Position numbers and translations under genes: made by a program
In this document: piece after piece, positions 10,686 through 22,800 of the stretch
Numbering within the stretch: the first letter of the stretch is position 1
Layout of the letters: each line of letters starts with the position of its first letter
The notes under the pieces: generated by a model
The model's input: the letters and a program-made list of their open reading frames with translations, nothing else
Told to the model about the DNA's origin: nothing
Databases searched by the model: none
Assembly: GCA_013397795.1 (NCBI GenBank)
Contig: VZTJ01004380.1
Location: 62,001-126,000 of the forward strand
Direction: 5' to 3'
Length of the DNA: 64,000 bases
DNA from: Orthonyx spaldingii
Taxonomy: Eukaryota; Chordata; Aves; Passeriformes; Orthonychidae

Positions 10686-13642
10686 AGAGATCCACTAGGA
10701 AAAAAGAAGTTCATTTAATACAGAATTTCAAAACGCTACTAAAAGGCGCAAAGAACATCTTAGCACTCAGATTCTCTCATGCAAGAACATCACCAGGTGA
10801 TAGATTAAACCACTACCAGCTTAATTAAAGGAGTGTAAATAATGAAAGCATACCAAATAATATGGCCCAAAGCATTTTAAAGCTTTCAGAGTCATAATGA
10901 CTGCAATAGTCAGGCTTCCACAGCTGTGATTATGAAAAACTAAATTCAACATTTTTCCAGAAAGTTTTTGCTCAGTATTTTGTACTAAGCTTCAGTAGAC
11001 AGAGAGCCTGGGAACAGCAGGGTCCAGCTGGTCATGCGCACCCATTTTCAGCCCTTTCAGAGCAGGAAGACACTGCTGCTCCCAGAGGTCCTTACTGTAG
11101 AAATGGCAAATGCTCACAGTCCCTGCTCTTGGCCTTTGCTGTGTTCATGGCACAGGGGACTTTCTCTCCTGGTTAAGCCTGGGGATATCCCTTCCTCACC
11201 CGATTTGGAGACTCAGCAAGGGGCAGAAGCCCTTGTCCCTTCCCACAGGCCAGGTTCTGCAGCACCTGTTAGCTCCTCCTGGGTTTAGGGTGCAGTCAGA
11301 GCAATAGAGTGACCTAGCTGGTCCACAGCTTCAGTGACAGGCAGGACAATGCCTTCAGACCGTGCCTTTCTGACCTACTGTGTGAGTCTTGGCTTTTGCT
11401 GTGAACACTTCAGAGTAGTGTAAGCCCTTCTCCCAGTTCAATCAGACATGAATAGCATTATAAAAAATGCAGTGGTGCTAGCTGTCTCATAGACTATGCA
11501 AATGGAATCTCCCTCCTTACTAGAGCAACACATTTATTTTTGTTGATTTCTTTTTCAGTAATTATATGTTTGGGGTTTTTCCTCAGGTTCAGCTCTGCTT
11601 TGGAAAATGACTTTAAAACGAAGATGTGCTTATTGTGTGTCTCACAGATTGAAGCCAAATGTGCTGTGTGTATCTCTTGGCCTTGCAAGCAACAGACTGG
11701 TAGCAAAGAACCAGGCGGAAAGTCTGTGTGTGTTTCACTGAACTAACTTGATGCAGATTGATTCAGAAATACAGAAACTGTTAAATGCTGTGTTCGCAGA
11801 GGCAGTTTATACAAGAAGCTGCAATTGAAAGCTGTAGTGGTGATGCTGAATACTAATGAGATAACATGTAATTTAATCCCAGTTGCAATTTGGAGCTATT
11901 GTTCATAGGAATCATACATTTTAAATTAGCTCAACCCCAGGTTGGACTGACAGTGTAACTATCTTATTTTCCTCCTTCTACAATTTCTTGTGACAAATCA
12001 AGGCCAAAGTATAGTTACTATGAGGACTATAATAGTATTCTGCAAATTGTCTTTTTGTGATTTGCACCACGCACACAGAGAAGACTGGAGTGTTAAGTAA
12101 CTGTGCTTAAATTGTCACATGCACATACAAAAGGACTGTCTCTGCTCATTCTCTCCTGTCCTTGAAACAAAGTTTTAGGGAAAAACAAACCAGAACAGAA
12201 ACTACGCCTGTGAATCTGTTTCAACTTAATTAACACTATGCTAGTTACAAATGCAAACAGGTTCCCAAGCACGCAGTTTGGCTGCCCCTCCACTCTGTGA
12301 ATTCAAATTTTACTCCTTGCTTTGTTCTAACAAACAAAGAGAGCAAAGAACAATGTGTCCCTGACCCTTCTTTACCCCTTCACATACAAATGATCCCTTT
12401 TAATATTCAGACAAGCTGTGACATGAAGAGGTCCCAAGAGAACAAACACCTGCCATTTCTTCAGACAGCACTTTGACCAGACATTGCCTATCTAATTTTT
12501 GAACAACCTTTACATTCCTGTGGCTGTTTTATAAAGAAGATGGCAACACTTGTGTTCTCAGGACATTGCCTGTATTTCTATGTAGAAGCACGCAATGCAG
12601 AGTCCCTTCCCGTGTACCACATAAACACACTCCACTTGCAACCACTCAGCAGTTTTCTCGCCTGGGCTTCCAATGCCATAGGCTTGGAGTCAGGGATAGT
12701 CTAGCAGTCCGGCTGCAAACTTCCTTTGAACATGTTTGCGTACATGTGTTTGGACTGAGACAGGAATACACAGTCTCCACACACTCTCCTTCTTAGAAAT
12801 GAGTCCGAACCCAACATAAGAGGAGGGTGTTAGGAAGTTGTGAACACTGTTTAGAGTGAAGGTATATTTTTGTTCCTTAAATGCGCAAAATATGTGCATT
12901 ACTGATAACACAGGGGGCATTGCTGGGCCTGGACCCAGTGAGAACTCCAGCAGTGGTGCTGTAGACACACGTGGGCAGTGCAGGAAGCAGATCCCTGGGC
13001 CCTCTGCACAAACTGCAGCAGTCTGGCTTCTGTGTCTGCTACAGCAGCACTGGCACTGGCTGGGCTCCAAAGATGCTGGAAATTGGCATGAGGCTGGCAG
13101 GATTTGTTGTCTGGTGATTAGAGGTTTCTCATCCTCCCTCAAAGGTCCTGGGTCCTTCCTTGCATAGTTGCACAGACTACTTGAGTTATTTCTGAAAAGC
13201 TCACTAATAGGCAGACATGTCTGGTGAGACCCACATAACTCAAAAAATTATATTATTCCTCACTGGCCTTAGACAAACTCATTCTTAAAACCCCAGTGCA
13301 TCACCAACTACACTATTGCAAATGCTTTCTTTAAATCAGGTACAAATCTCTCTTGCAATAATTTGTGCCCATTTGTGCCCCACCTGTGATGGACACAAAG
13401 AGCAGATTATTTAGAAGAATGGTGTCACACTGAACGGAAACCTTGTTCTGCCAAATCCTATGGTGATGAGTCTGCTCTAAAACTGTTGCATTCAGTGATC
13501 ACCAAGATTTTTTCGCCACTCCAGAGTGCAGAGTAAGAGTTGGTCTTTCCTCCAAAAAAAGACCTGTGCTGCTGTAATTTTTAATGACAGAAATCATCCA
13601 AAACAGGATCAAAGACAAATGGAAGAAAGGTAACACTAAACC
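10686..13642. other. Non-coding sequence, includes longest open frame (not a gene call)
   Basis: The longest open frame in the window lies here (minus strand, 12690-13142, 150 codons). It is opposed by a 103-codon plus frame at 12856-13167, inside a locally GC-richer patch (about 12900-13090) where stop codons are rarer. Neither translation shows a domain, a repeat or a signal peptide I recognise. A candidate conserved block at 11810-11960 is listed separately. Confidence 0.5.
11810..11960. promoter_or_regulatory. Candidate conserved non-coding element
   Basis: An AT-rich block with many developmental transcription-factor-like words in a short span: TGCAATTG, ACTAATGAG, TGTAATTTAATCCC, a SOX-like ATTGTTC, and TTTAAATTAGC. 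It lacks simple repeats and recognisable transposon sequence. This texture is typical of vertebrate conserved enhancers, but conservation itself cannot be seen from one sequence. Confidence 0.25.
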
Positions 13643-13668
13643 AGGTGGTACTGGCAGGTGGTACTGGC
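13643..13668 (+). repeat. Two exact 13-bp tandem copies
   Basis: The unit AGGTGGTACTGGC occurs twice with no spacer (13643-13655 and 13656-13668). It is a short tandem duplication, probably from replication slippage. Confidence 0.9.
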
Positions 13669-13948
13669 CTTTGATGTGGTCTGAACAAGATGGTTTCCTC
13701 TATGGTTCTCATCTATTTGATAAAAACCAACAGTCTAGGCTGAGCAGAGCAAGTCAACAGAGGTATGTGTACTGCTGTTTGCTCTGGAAAGCAATGGGAA
13801 CTAGGACTTAACATATCACTGAGACTTGTCAATCATTTTTGACTTTTGATTTTTACTGAAGTTGCAGAAATACTCCCAGTCATGTCTGGTAGGTAGCAAC
13901 AAAAAAGCCAAACCAAAAGCTGGAAGAAAGATAGGCCAACCCCCACCC

Positions 13949-13962
13949 AAAAAAAAAAAAAA
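13949..13962 (+). repeat. Poly(A) run at the edge of an assembly gap
   Basis: A C-rich stretch (ACCCCCACCC-like) passes into an uninterrupted A run of about 14 bases that ends at the N block. After the gap the sequence resumes with AAATTC. The true length of the A run is unknown because the gap interrupts it. Confidence 0.9.
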
Positions 13963-13977
13963 NNNNNNNNNNNNNNN
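13963..13977. other. Assembly gap (15 N)
   Basis: Fifteen N bases follow a homopolymer A run. The gap most likely reflects failure to assemble through the homopolymer. The N count may or may not be a true estimate of the missing length. Confidence 0.99.
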
Positions 13978-16900
13978 AAATTCTAATTCCCACAGGAAAC
14001 AGTCATGGCATTGAACTTAGTGGAGGTTTGGTACTAAGCACTTACAAGCAGCTGAGCACCACCACTTAATATTCTTCCCAACCACAATCTGTGAGACGGT
14101 TTTGGCTTTGTTTTCATACTTGAAACATTAAATTTTTGACATTTTTCCCTTTGCCCTGGTTCCCAACAAGAGATGGAGACTTTTCCAGCCTAGGTAATGT
14201 GACAACCAAACATTTATCACATTGTGTAAGCCGAGCCAGAGCTTTTCTTTTCACATAAATAAATACATTTTCAGAATATTTAGACACAGCTCACTGCTCG
14301 TCCTCACACCTGAAATGAGCTCTTGCCCATGGTCTAACTCTGAAAGAGCCTCATTGTTTTTCCCAGGGATAAGGAATGCATTCCTGGCATCCCATGGACT
14401 ATGTGGGGCTCTGTTTTGTCATGAGGTGTCCAGCGACATCTGTGAGTGAAAGCGATCAAACATCCAAGTGCTATACACCTGCAACTGTGTAAGAAATGTA
14501 TGGGCAAGGCTGTTCACTTAGGGATGAAAGTGACTGCTTTTGACCAACTTCCTTCCATCCAGATTCCTGGAGACAAAAGTTTGTGATGTTTGATGAGCCT
14601 GTTGTTCTTCCCAGTCTTTACTTCTGTCCGTACTTACTGTTTTCTGCTAACTGTCCCAAGAAAGTTGAAACCGCACGGAAGAATGCTCTTGCTTCATATC
14701 AAGCTTCCTAAGCTTTGATCAGAGACCTGAAAGGAGGGAAAGTGGGTGGCATTTCAGGTTATGTCTTTGAGGGCTGAGTTTCTCAGACTGAGGAGAGGTG
14801 TGCATCTCTGGCTACACAGAGATGTGCAAAATCACAATGTGCAAAAATACAGCTCCCTAGCTGGCTTCTGACCTCATGATTCACCATCAACTGCCACAAA
14901 GTGAAATACAGTATCTCTGTGAGAGAGGCTAGGTTAGAACTAGGAGTCTGTGATTTTCATTCTTCATCATTCAAATAATTTGGATTAAGACCTTTCCAGA
15001 GATTTGAACAGAAGTTGAGACCTGACAGTCTCTTCTTCTGGGAGAGAAGTGCTCTGAGCAGGTGTCAAGGAACTTGGGGCTTAAAAGACACCAGAGATAC
15101 TCCTGGCCTGTGTTCTCACATGTCCACTAAAAATGGCTGAGACATTTTATGTTCCTGGGGATAATGGGCAACAGATCCTGAGTGGTGGTAAGACCAATGT
15201 ATACATTCCATCAGAAATCTAAAACATGTAAACAGACAGACAGAAATTGTCAGAGGCTTGTGAGAAAATTGCAAATTAACAACAAAGGCAGGAAGAGGAA
15301 GTCCAGAACAAATATATCGATGTTTTTCACAACCATGGAGAAGAGTAATCCACCGGTTTAAAAAACATTTGGTACACTAAACATTAGCTGGGTAACAGGC
15401 TGAGAGATAACTTGGCACTGGTCCATGGAAATATAAACACAAGGCATTTGTTTCATTGTGCTTCTTTTTCTTTAAATATTTACTTTCTGTGTTTTTCCAG
15501 GATATAGTTTTTCATCCTGTATGCATAACAAGCTACCTTTCCAAACACTGACTTGGGAGGCACACTCATGGTCACTGGTTTGGTTTCAGTGGCTCTTTGT
15601 TGGGATTTAGTCTGTTTCATGAGGGGAAAGTAGCCATATCCAACTTTTCTCTCCAATTCCCAAGCCCTGCATGCCCCACCAGTGTATTTGATAGCCTTTT
15701 TGGAAAAGAGTGTTGAGAGTAAGGACTGAAGGAATTTGCTAAACAGCAGCTTCTTCTTCCTCCCCTTTTTGGTGGGCTGGAGTATCTAGAAAACAGACAT
15801 GGCTGCATGGAGTGGGGAAGTAGATATATATCTCTTCATTGCAATACAGTCACTTAGGTCTTGGAGGCAGCTTGAGTGGTGCTCACCCTGTGAAATTTCA
15901 TGGCATGGAACAAAACACAAAATTGGAAATTGGAAAAGGCACCTTCATGGGTATGTTCATTTTCAGTGTTGGCACACACTGTAATCTCTGCTCTGTGTAT
16001 TTCCAGTGCCATGCACTAGATTGACATCTGCATGTTTGCAAAGCTGTCATTTGTGATGCTGGATATGTCATCAACCATGTGATTTGAAGGCCAAGTGAAG
16101 GAAGTATAAGAGGTGGCAGTCCTACTTATAAGATCACGAATCCGTAGAAAATTGTCCTTTGTAATCCTGAGGCTCCATGAGGTTATACCTTCAGGTTCCT
16201 GAAAGGCTTCATGCTAGGAGGAATGCAACACTTGGCATTTGAGGGTGCATTTCTACTTGTCCCTTCCATGTCCCCAAAATGGAAGATTTAGAGGGATTGT
16301 GAACAGGTTGGGTTTTTGTCAAAATTTAATCATTTTACAATCTTTACCCTTTCTTTGAGACTGATCTGTGCTATAATCAGAAAATTAGTTGAACATCATA
16401 AGACAAACCTGAGACAGGTTTGCACCAGCTAGCTCTGATAGTGCTGACAGTATAACACCATCAGAGCCATGGTCAGTGATGATGAACCATTTCAGCAGAA
16501 AACTGATGCGACCTGAGACAAGGACCAGGCTCTTGACTGCATTTCCATAGCTTGACATGGAGCAATGTAAATGTGCTTGTGTAGATTTTGGACCTATCTG
16601 CAAAAGCATCAAATTTGAGATAAGCTGTGAATGTCTGTAAAAATAATGGACAATTTAATGACATTTCTAAAGGTTCCTCACTGTCACAGAGGGGCAAATC
16701 TGGGGCAAGAGTAGGTGTTGGAAATGGTGAACGGAGGAATATTCATTCTGACTGTAAAAGGATTCCCCACATATTGACAAATCTTTGATTAGCACATTGT
16801 TCCACAGGGTTAGTTGATATTTTTCACTGCAATAAAAACGTCCTTTGTATATATTTATTATTTTCTTTTTTTACTTTCAGGAAGAGTCAAACATAACTTG

Positions 16901-18599
16901 ACAAATGTAGATATTACTCAGTTAGTTGAGCAATAAAACACTGCTTATGCTGAGACTGGAAAATAAGTGAATGACAGATAAACTCATCAGAAGTACATTT
17001 GCCAATATAAATTCCAGCATTCCTTATCCATCTCATATTTCACAGTGGGTACAAAGCTAGTTAGAAAAAAGGATTACAAATATACTTAAGTCCACAGAGG
17101 GATTTCTTCTTCCCTGTTCTCCATTTCATACGCATCTCATAAAAGTTGCAAGATAATCTAGTCCTTCCTGCTATTAAGTTTATGGAGAATTCCAGAAAGC
17201 GCAGCAGAAGTGGTTTAACTGATTGAAAGCTGAACACTGTAATGTTCAGAGCAGGTGGAAATGTTTCCTGGCAACAACCATGAGCACTCATTTACTAGCA
17301 CTTCAATAACTTAATTTTTCTGATTCACCCTCCTTTTGGATCCTTTCTTTATTTGCTAAGGATGTCTTTCTTCATAAAAGAAGTCTGTGGCAGGAAGAAC
17401 AAAATGACACCTTAACATTTTTTATTTAAATTTGCATATGAGATAATAAAATATTCTGACATTACTTGAAACATTTTTAGTATGAACAATGCAAAAGGAG
17501 AAGCAGGTGTGTCTGTACTATTTGTATGTAGCTATTATCTTGCTTCTCACCAGGATACCTGCCACATGTTATAAATTTGAGGCACAAGTAAGAAAATGTC
17601 TGTTCTGTGCCAGCCCTTGTGCTGCTGTAATCTCTATCTGGCAGGATCTGTTGCCACCCAAGGTGGACACCCCAACATTGTGGTGGGCACACTGAATATG
17701 GGGAGGAGCAAGTGACTCTCTCATCTGTCACAGTCATGCCTTCAGAGAAGGGCCAAGGCATCTGGTCTGATGTGGGTTATTGGGCTACCACCCAAATTCA
17801 AGGGTTGATCATTTGCTGAAACACTCATTCGTAACAGATAAAACCCTCATTCTGTATTTTCTGGAGAAATACAAAGAAGTTTGCCTTTTCAGTGTCTAGG
17901 CCTGCCATGCTGAGAAATGCCAAAATTTTTCTTTCATAGTACAAATGGCTCCAAACCTATAACATTGAAAACACACAGTAGAAAACCATGTTGAAGAAAA
18001 AAATTGAAATATAGGTTAGAATTTGACTGTCACTTGGCAAATAAATAATTCTAAATTCTCTTTTCTTAAAAAGTGTGAACTCACAGCTTATTTTGAGCTA
18101 CATGCTGAGCATATGTTAAAACATCTCTATAGGACTAATTGAATCATTATTTAAACATCTATGGAAGTCGAAACTGTAAACCCAAACCAAGACTCCATTT
18201 TAGTTTGTATGCAAACGGTGCAAGTTTTAGTGTGAATTGAATGATAATTTTTTGCTTTATATGCTGTTGTATCTGGACCATATGTAGGAAACCTACACCC
18301 TCCTAAACATAAACCCTATAGACAAGAGGAAGTATTGAAGAATGTGCCAATGGGCATGAGAAGAATAATCACTGTCAGGAGGACAAGGAAAAGTTTACAG
18401 AAACAGACTCCTCTACTTTTTCCCATAATAAATTGAGTCAATCTCCCAGGCTGCCATCCTCTCCTTCCATTTTCCTCCATGGGAAATTTTCTCTGGGAAA
18501 AAGGATTTTTCTAAATGCAAATTATAAAAGCCATCAAGAAAATAATTTCACTCTTAGCCATCACTGACAGGCAGTTCATGCAGCATTTGTAGGTGCTGT
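13978..18599. other. Unique non-coding sequence
   Basis: No gene or named repeat. A strong-looking splice acceptor (T/C-rich tract ending CTTTCAG at 16880) is followed within about 60 bases by AATAAA (16932-16937), but no matching upstream donor or reading frame supports an exon. Other open frames are below 100 codons and unrecognised. Confidence 0.5.
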
Positions 18600-18900
18600 T
18601 TGCATGCTGGTGTTGCCAAACCATCTGCATTCTGATACCAGCAGCTTGTGAATGTCAACCTAATTAGCCAAGGCTAATGTCTGGTTTCCTGTAGAGAGCT
18701 TTTGTGGAGTAATTGCCGTCCTCGAGGTCAAACCAGTGTAATTACAGGTCTTTAATTAATCGAGATAAACAGCCTTTGAATCCCTGCAGTGAGTCAGCCC
18801 ATCACTCTAATGGACTTTTATCTTAACCTTAACAACTATATAGGGTATTATGACAGGTGATAGAAACACTTTTATTTGCATGGGATCTGAACAGTAAGAG
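18600..18900. promoter_or_regulatory. Candidate conserved non-coding element (homeodomain/POU-type motifs)
   Basis: This block packs CCTAATTAGCC, GAGTAATTGCC, GTGTAATTACAGG, TTTAATTAATCG, an octamer-like ATTTGCAT (18875-18882) and a near-palindromic AGCCAAGGCT into about 300 bp. There is no simple repeat or transposon sequence. Dense TAATTA cores with octamer sites are typical of vertebrate developmental enhancers. It is the best-looking regulatory candidate in the first half of the window, judged on motif texture alone. Confidence 0.4.
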
Positions 18901-19862
18901 TTTTCACTAAAGCCATAAAAATTATTAACATCTATTAAAGTCTCTGCCTTAATGAATTTAAGAACAAATTCATTGTTGCATGCTTCTCAGGGTAGACATT
19001 CCTTTCTAAATAAAGCAGAAAGTAGATGTTTTCACAGAAGCAAATGCACATGAGTAAGAAGAGCAAGAAGAAAATATTCTCACCCTAATTTCTCACTCTC
19101 TGTGTGGTTTTATTCCTTTATTTTAAAGTAAGACAAAAATTGGTCTTTGAAGCATAGTATTGAGGCCATTTAAAAATAACAACCTTCCAAACAGCCTGTT
19201 TCTCCTGCTTATGTGTTTTCTTTCCTCTGTGTACCCTTTGCTCCTCACACCTCTCTTTGAGGCTCAGATATTTTGGTCTACTATGGGAGTGTCGGCAAAT
19301 GTTTCTCCACCTAACTTCATTATTCCTAAGGTCAATTCTCTGGAGGATTTCCTCCTCAGAAACTGTTATTTGCTTTATCCCCTTTCCTCTTGCACTTTGG
19401 TGAATAAAATATCTGAAATAGTACTCCATTTAATGAAAAATAACCACTCTACTTTTAGTATATCGAGGGTCTACACCGAGGAAGAGAATTAAATGGAGTG
19501 TGGAAGGAAATCAAGGGAGGCTTGACCCCTCTTATCTTCTGTATACTTCAGCTTAGCTTTGGAGTGCATAACAAGTTTAGGTACCATATTTCCCTGATTT
19601 AAGTAATCACTGTAGTAATACATTACTAGAAACACATGTAAGTTTAGTTTGTTTCTCTGTAACAGATCAAACCTAATATTTGCAGACAACCTTCGGAGAA
19701 GTTCAATCTGGTAGTCAACTTCACAACACCTAAGAAAAGAATATCCATAGTGCTGCTATCACTTAATTGATTTTTTTTTTAACTAATCAATTGAATTTTC
19801 ACGTTCCTGTTTGTGTGGGATTTCGGGGGGCACAGAGTGATTTTTCCTGTTTTGTTTTGATT

Positions 19863-19901
19863 AGGGTTTTTTGGTTGGTTGGTGGTTCTTTGTGGTTTTT
19901 T
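19863..19901 (+). repeat. G/T-rich low-complexity tract
   Basis: A run of GGTTT, GGTTGG and GTGG words without A until the following TAAATAAA. It is the opposite-strand counterpart of the AC-rich tracts elsewhere in the window. Confidence 0.75.
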
Positions 19902-20337
19902 AAATAAACTAGGAGTATAACATAATTAGAGCTTTAAGGTAAATGAACAAGCCCTTAAAATACAGCATGATGGACTCTAGAATGGTAACTCATCACCAAA
20001 CAATATTCAGTGTCAGAATGCAGTATGTTTCACATAAGGAATTACTTTGGCAGGAAATCAGTAGTCATGTATGTAAAGTGAAAAGAAACAGCTCTTCAGT
20101 TTTATTAATTTTGCATGTATGACACACAGTGTGAGTCTGCTGTTCTTGCTTTTTGTGACCCTTGAGTCACACTGGGTCCATGTGATATCACAGTGCCACC
20201 TACCCCAGGTATGACAGCAAGAAGGACTAGTGAGGATTAAATGAGCCCTTATTAACCAAGTGCCTGCACAATTACATCCCTTTTTCCAAACTCAGAAGAA
20301 AACCCTCACTTTTTGTCTACATATCTGTAGACATTCG

Positions 20338-20359
20338 TGTGTGTGTATGTGTGTGTATT
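20338..20359 (+). repeat. Short GT microsatellite, interrupted
   Basis: GTGTGTGTATGTGTGTGTAT, a dinucleotide repeat with one A interruption. It is short and probably of low polymorphism. Confidence 0.85.
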
Positions 20360-22661
20360 CTATAAAATATTTTTCTCATTGAATCTCTGACACCAGAGTA
20401 TCTCTTCATGAAGACCTATGGAAAGGCCATGGAGACTAGCTCAAAGACCTCAAGCAATCAAGCAATTTAAATAATATTTGCCATGCTGGCACCAAAGGTT
20501 CACTCCATGAAAAACTCAGGGAGGTTAGGGGGTATGTGAAGCAATACTGGCACGTGTCCTTGAAGCACCGAGTTGTCGGTGGGAATGTGTCTGTCTAACT
20601 ACAGTCAGGTAAGGCTCATAATGTAGATAACTCTCTATGAGCTAGCAACTCCAGTCTTTTTATAGCCAATAGCCATCAAGTCAATAGCTTAGTATTACCT
20701 GCAGAGGGCTGATTTATCTCCCTTATCTGCAAAAGGACTGCAGAGATGATACTGTCGACATAGATGGGGAAGGCCTACCCCTCCTGTACTTGCAACAACA
20801 AAGCATTTTCTATGACTGTTTTCCATAGCTTCTCTATTCTGTGAGATACTGGGAACTTCTCTGCATTTACCCTTTGGCAGTACTTCTCATTGCAGTACTC
20901 TGGCAGAGTTATGCAGCCTCATGCTGGGGACATATTATATCCACATTACATTAAAGCTGCCTAAAGTTGCCAGCACAGGCTCTGTGTCTTTCTAAATGTG
21001 CATTGTTCTACAGCAGCCATCCTGTTCCAGCCTTTCACAAGCTATGTAATGTGGTGATTCTTTTGCTCTCTTTCCCCTTCCCACCCTGTATAAGCTTTCA
21101 GTCACTGACAATATATTCAAAACAAAGTATTCAAGAAATTAAAACCAGAATGAAATCCTCAAGGCCAGTATTCAGAATGCAGTTGTAAATGAAACGTCTG
21201 GTTGCCTTTATAGCATTTAAGTGGTGTAATGGTAAATAAGACTTCTCATTTAAAGGGTGATTTAAGTGCCAGGGCACACTGGAAGACACATGCACAGTGA
21301 CCCAATTTGGGTAGGATGCAAAGTGCTAAAATGCAGTCTTAGACATTTGCAGGAGTTTGGATCCCTGAGACAAGTTGGTTGGAACTTTTAAAGGGGCAGG
21401 GATCTGAGGCAGTTGGTAAAGAGAGAAAACCACAAAGCAGCATCGATGATAGCAAGAAGTGGGCTTGATTATGAAGGCCTGCCAAGAGGAATATTTTTGC
21501 ACATGACAAATCTGATGCATCCATGGAAGAAAGTTTCTCTTGTCCCCTTCAGTGACAGGGGATGAAGCACTGACCATAGTGCAATTGTAAAAGCAAAATT
21601 AATTCCAGCATTTTCCAGTCTAAAGTCAAATTTCAAGATTATTTCATCCAGAAGCAGCCACAAAGCTCATACAGTGACAGAACAAGTCTTTGATTTCTAC
21701 CCATTTCCCTGCTGGCAAAACCAAGAGCCTCACCAATTATATAGACACATGAATATTATACAGTTTTGAGGGTTTCATCTTTTAACCTGCATATGCCAAT
21801 CCAAAGAAAAGTTATGAATCTGTAGCTCTCTGGAGAACCCTGGGAAAATGCAGAAAAAGTAGATCCACATGCTGGGTAGGTAACTCTCCACCGATTTACT
21901 GTTATTAATATGATGAGGGTAAGGTTTAATAGTTACAGCAACACATTAGCAGAGGGATGACCTGGAATTGATTCCTTACATCTGCTTCAACTTTTACGTT
22001 ACTGGGAATCTAACACACTCCTCACTTCACACTTTCCAGTCTCCCAAAGGCATAGGGAGATTTTCCCACTTCCGGAAATTTGGTGGAAGGTGTTCTACGT
22101 GCAAAGTATTATTCATAAAAGAGAAAAGGTGGTGATTCACTTTCTGGAAGCAAAAGTCCTTTTGTTTGACATTGAAACAGTGTCAGGGCAAGGCATTTAT
22201 AGGCTCATAGGCACTCTTAATCATAACTCACAGTACAAGAAAACACTAGAAAAATGTCTTTCAAGTATATGGACATTAAAACTGAGAGTTCCATTTAAAT
22301 GATGTGCATATTTATTTGACCTTTCTATTTAGACAGTGCATTTGAAATTGTCAAGTTGAGTCACGTTTGCATTTAGCTTTGTATTGTATTAAATACTTGT
22401 CTTGTATCAACAATATATTAAGGGTATTTTATCGCAAGGATATGAATACATATAAGACTGCTTCCCTTCCAGACTGGGATTCTTTAAAGGCATTTGAATT
22501 TAGGGTTTTTTACTTCTCAGTGAAAACATAGCTCGATCACAAGCCTCTTCCTGCTGATAAGCTAGTCCTGGAAGATGTTGCGAACAGGACACTTCCGGAT
22601 ACCAGACTAAAATTTTACTTTGAATATATGGTGAGGGTTGGGAGGTTTGAGGGGAATGGAG

Positions 22662-22800
22662 CAGTTGGTGGAGGTTTTTTGGGTTTGGGGGTTTTTTTCT
22701 GTTTGGTTGGTTGGTTGTTTTGGGGCTTTTGTTGTTATTGGGTTTTTTGTTGCTGTTCTTTTATTTTGTTTTGTATTTTTAATTTTTGTTGGGTTTTTTA
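22662..22800 (+). repeat. G/T-rich tract with GGTT repeats and G runs
   Basis: About 140 bp with almost no A or C: G runs of three to five separated by T runs, then GGTTGGTTGGTTG, then T-rich sequence. The plus strand has G-quadruplex potential with long loops (about 22680-22724). The minus-strand open frame here is lysine/threonine/proline/asparagine-rich for the same compositional reason and is not a gene. Confidence 0.85.

Larger units (their letters stand above)
18901..22661. other. Non-coding sequence with two simple tracts
   Basis: No gene recognised. Overlapping opposite-strand open frames at 19118-19429 (minus) and 19160-19492 (plus) have no identifiable domains. The region holds a G/T-rich tract and a GT microsatellite, both listed separately. 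Confidence 0.5.

Noticed and set aside
12690..13142. Longest open frame in the window (150 codons, minus strand)
   Set aside because: No recognisable domain, opposed by another open frame, lies in a GC-richer patch where long frames arise by chance, and lacks clear splice or transcript signals.
16881..16960. Terminal exon after strong acceptor CTTTCAG with AATAAA downstream
   Set aside because: No upstream donor or exon can be paired. Such acceptor-like tracts are frequent in AT-rich DNA.
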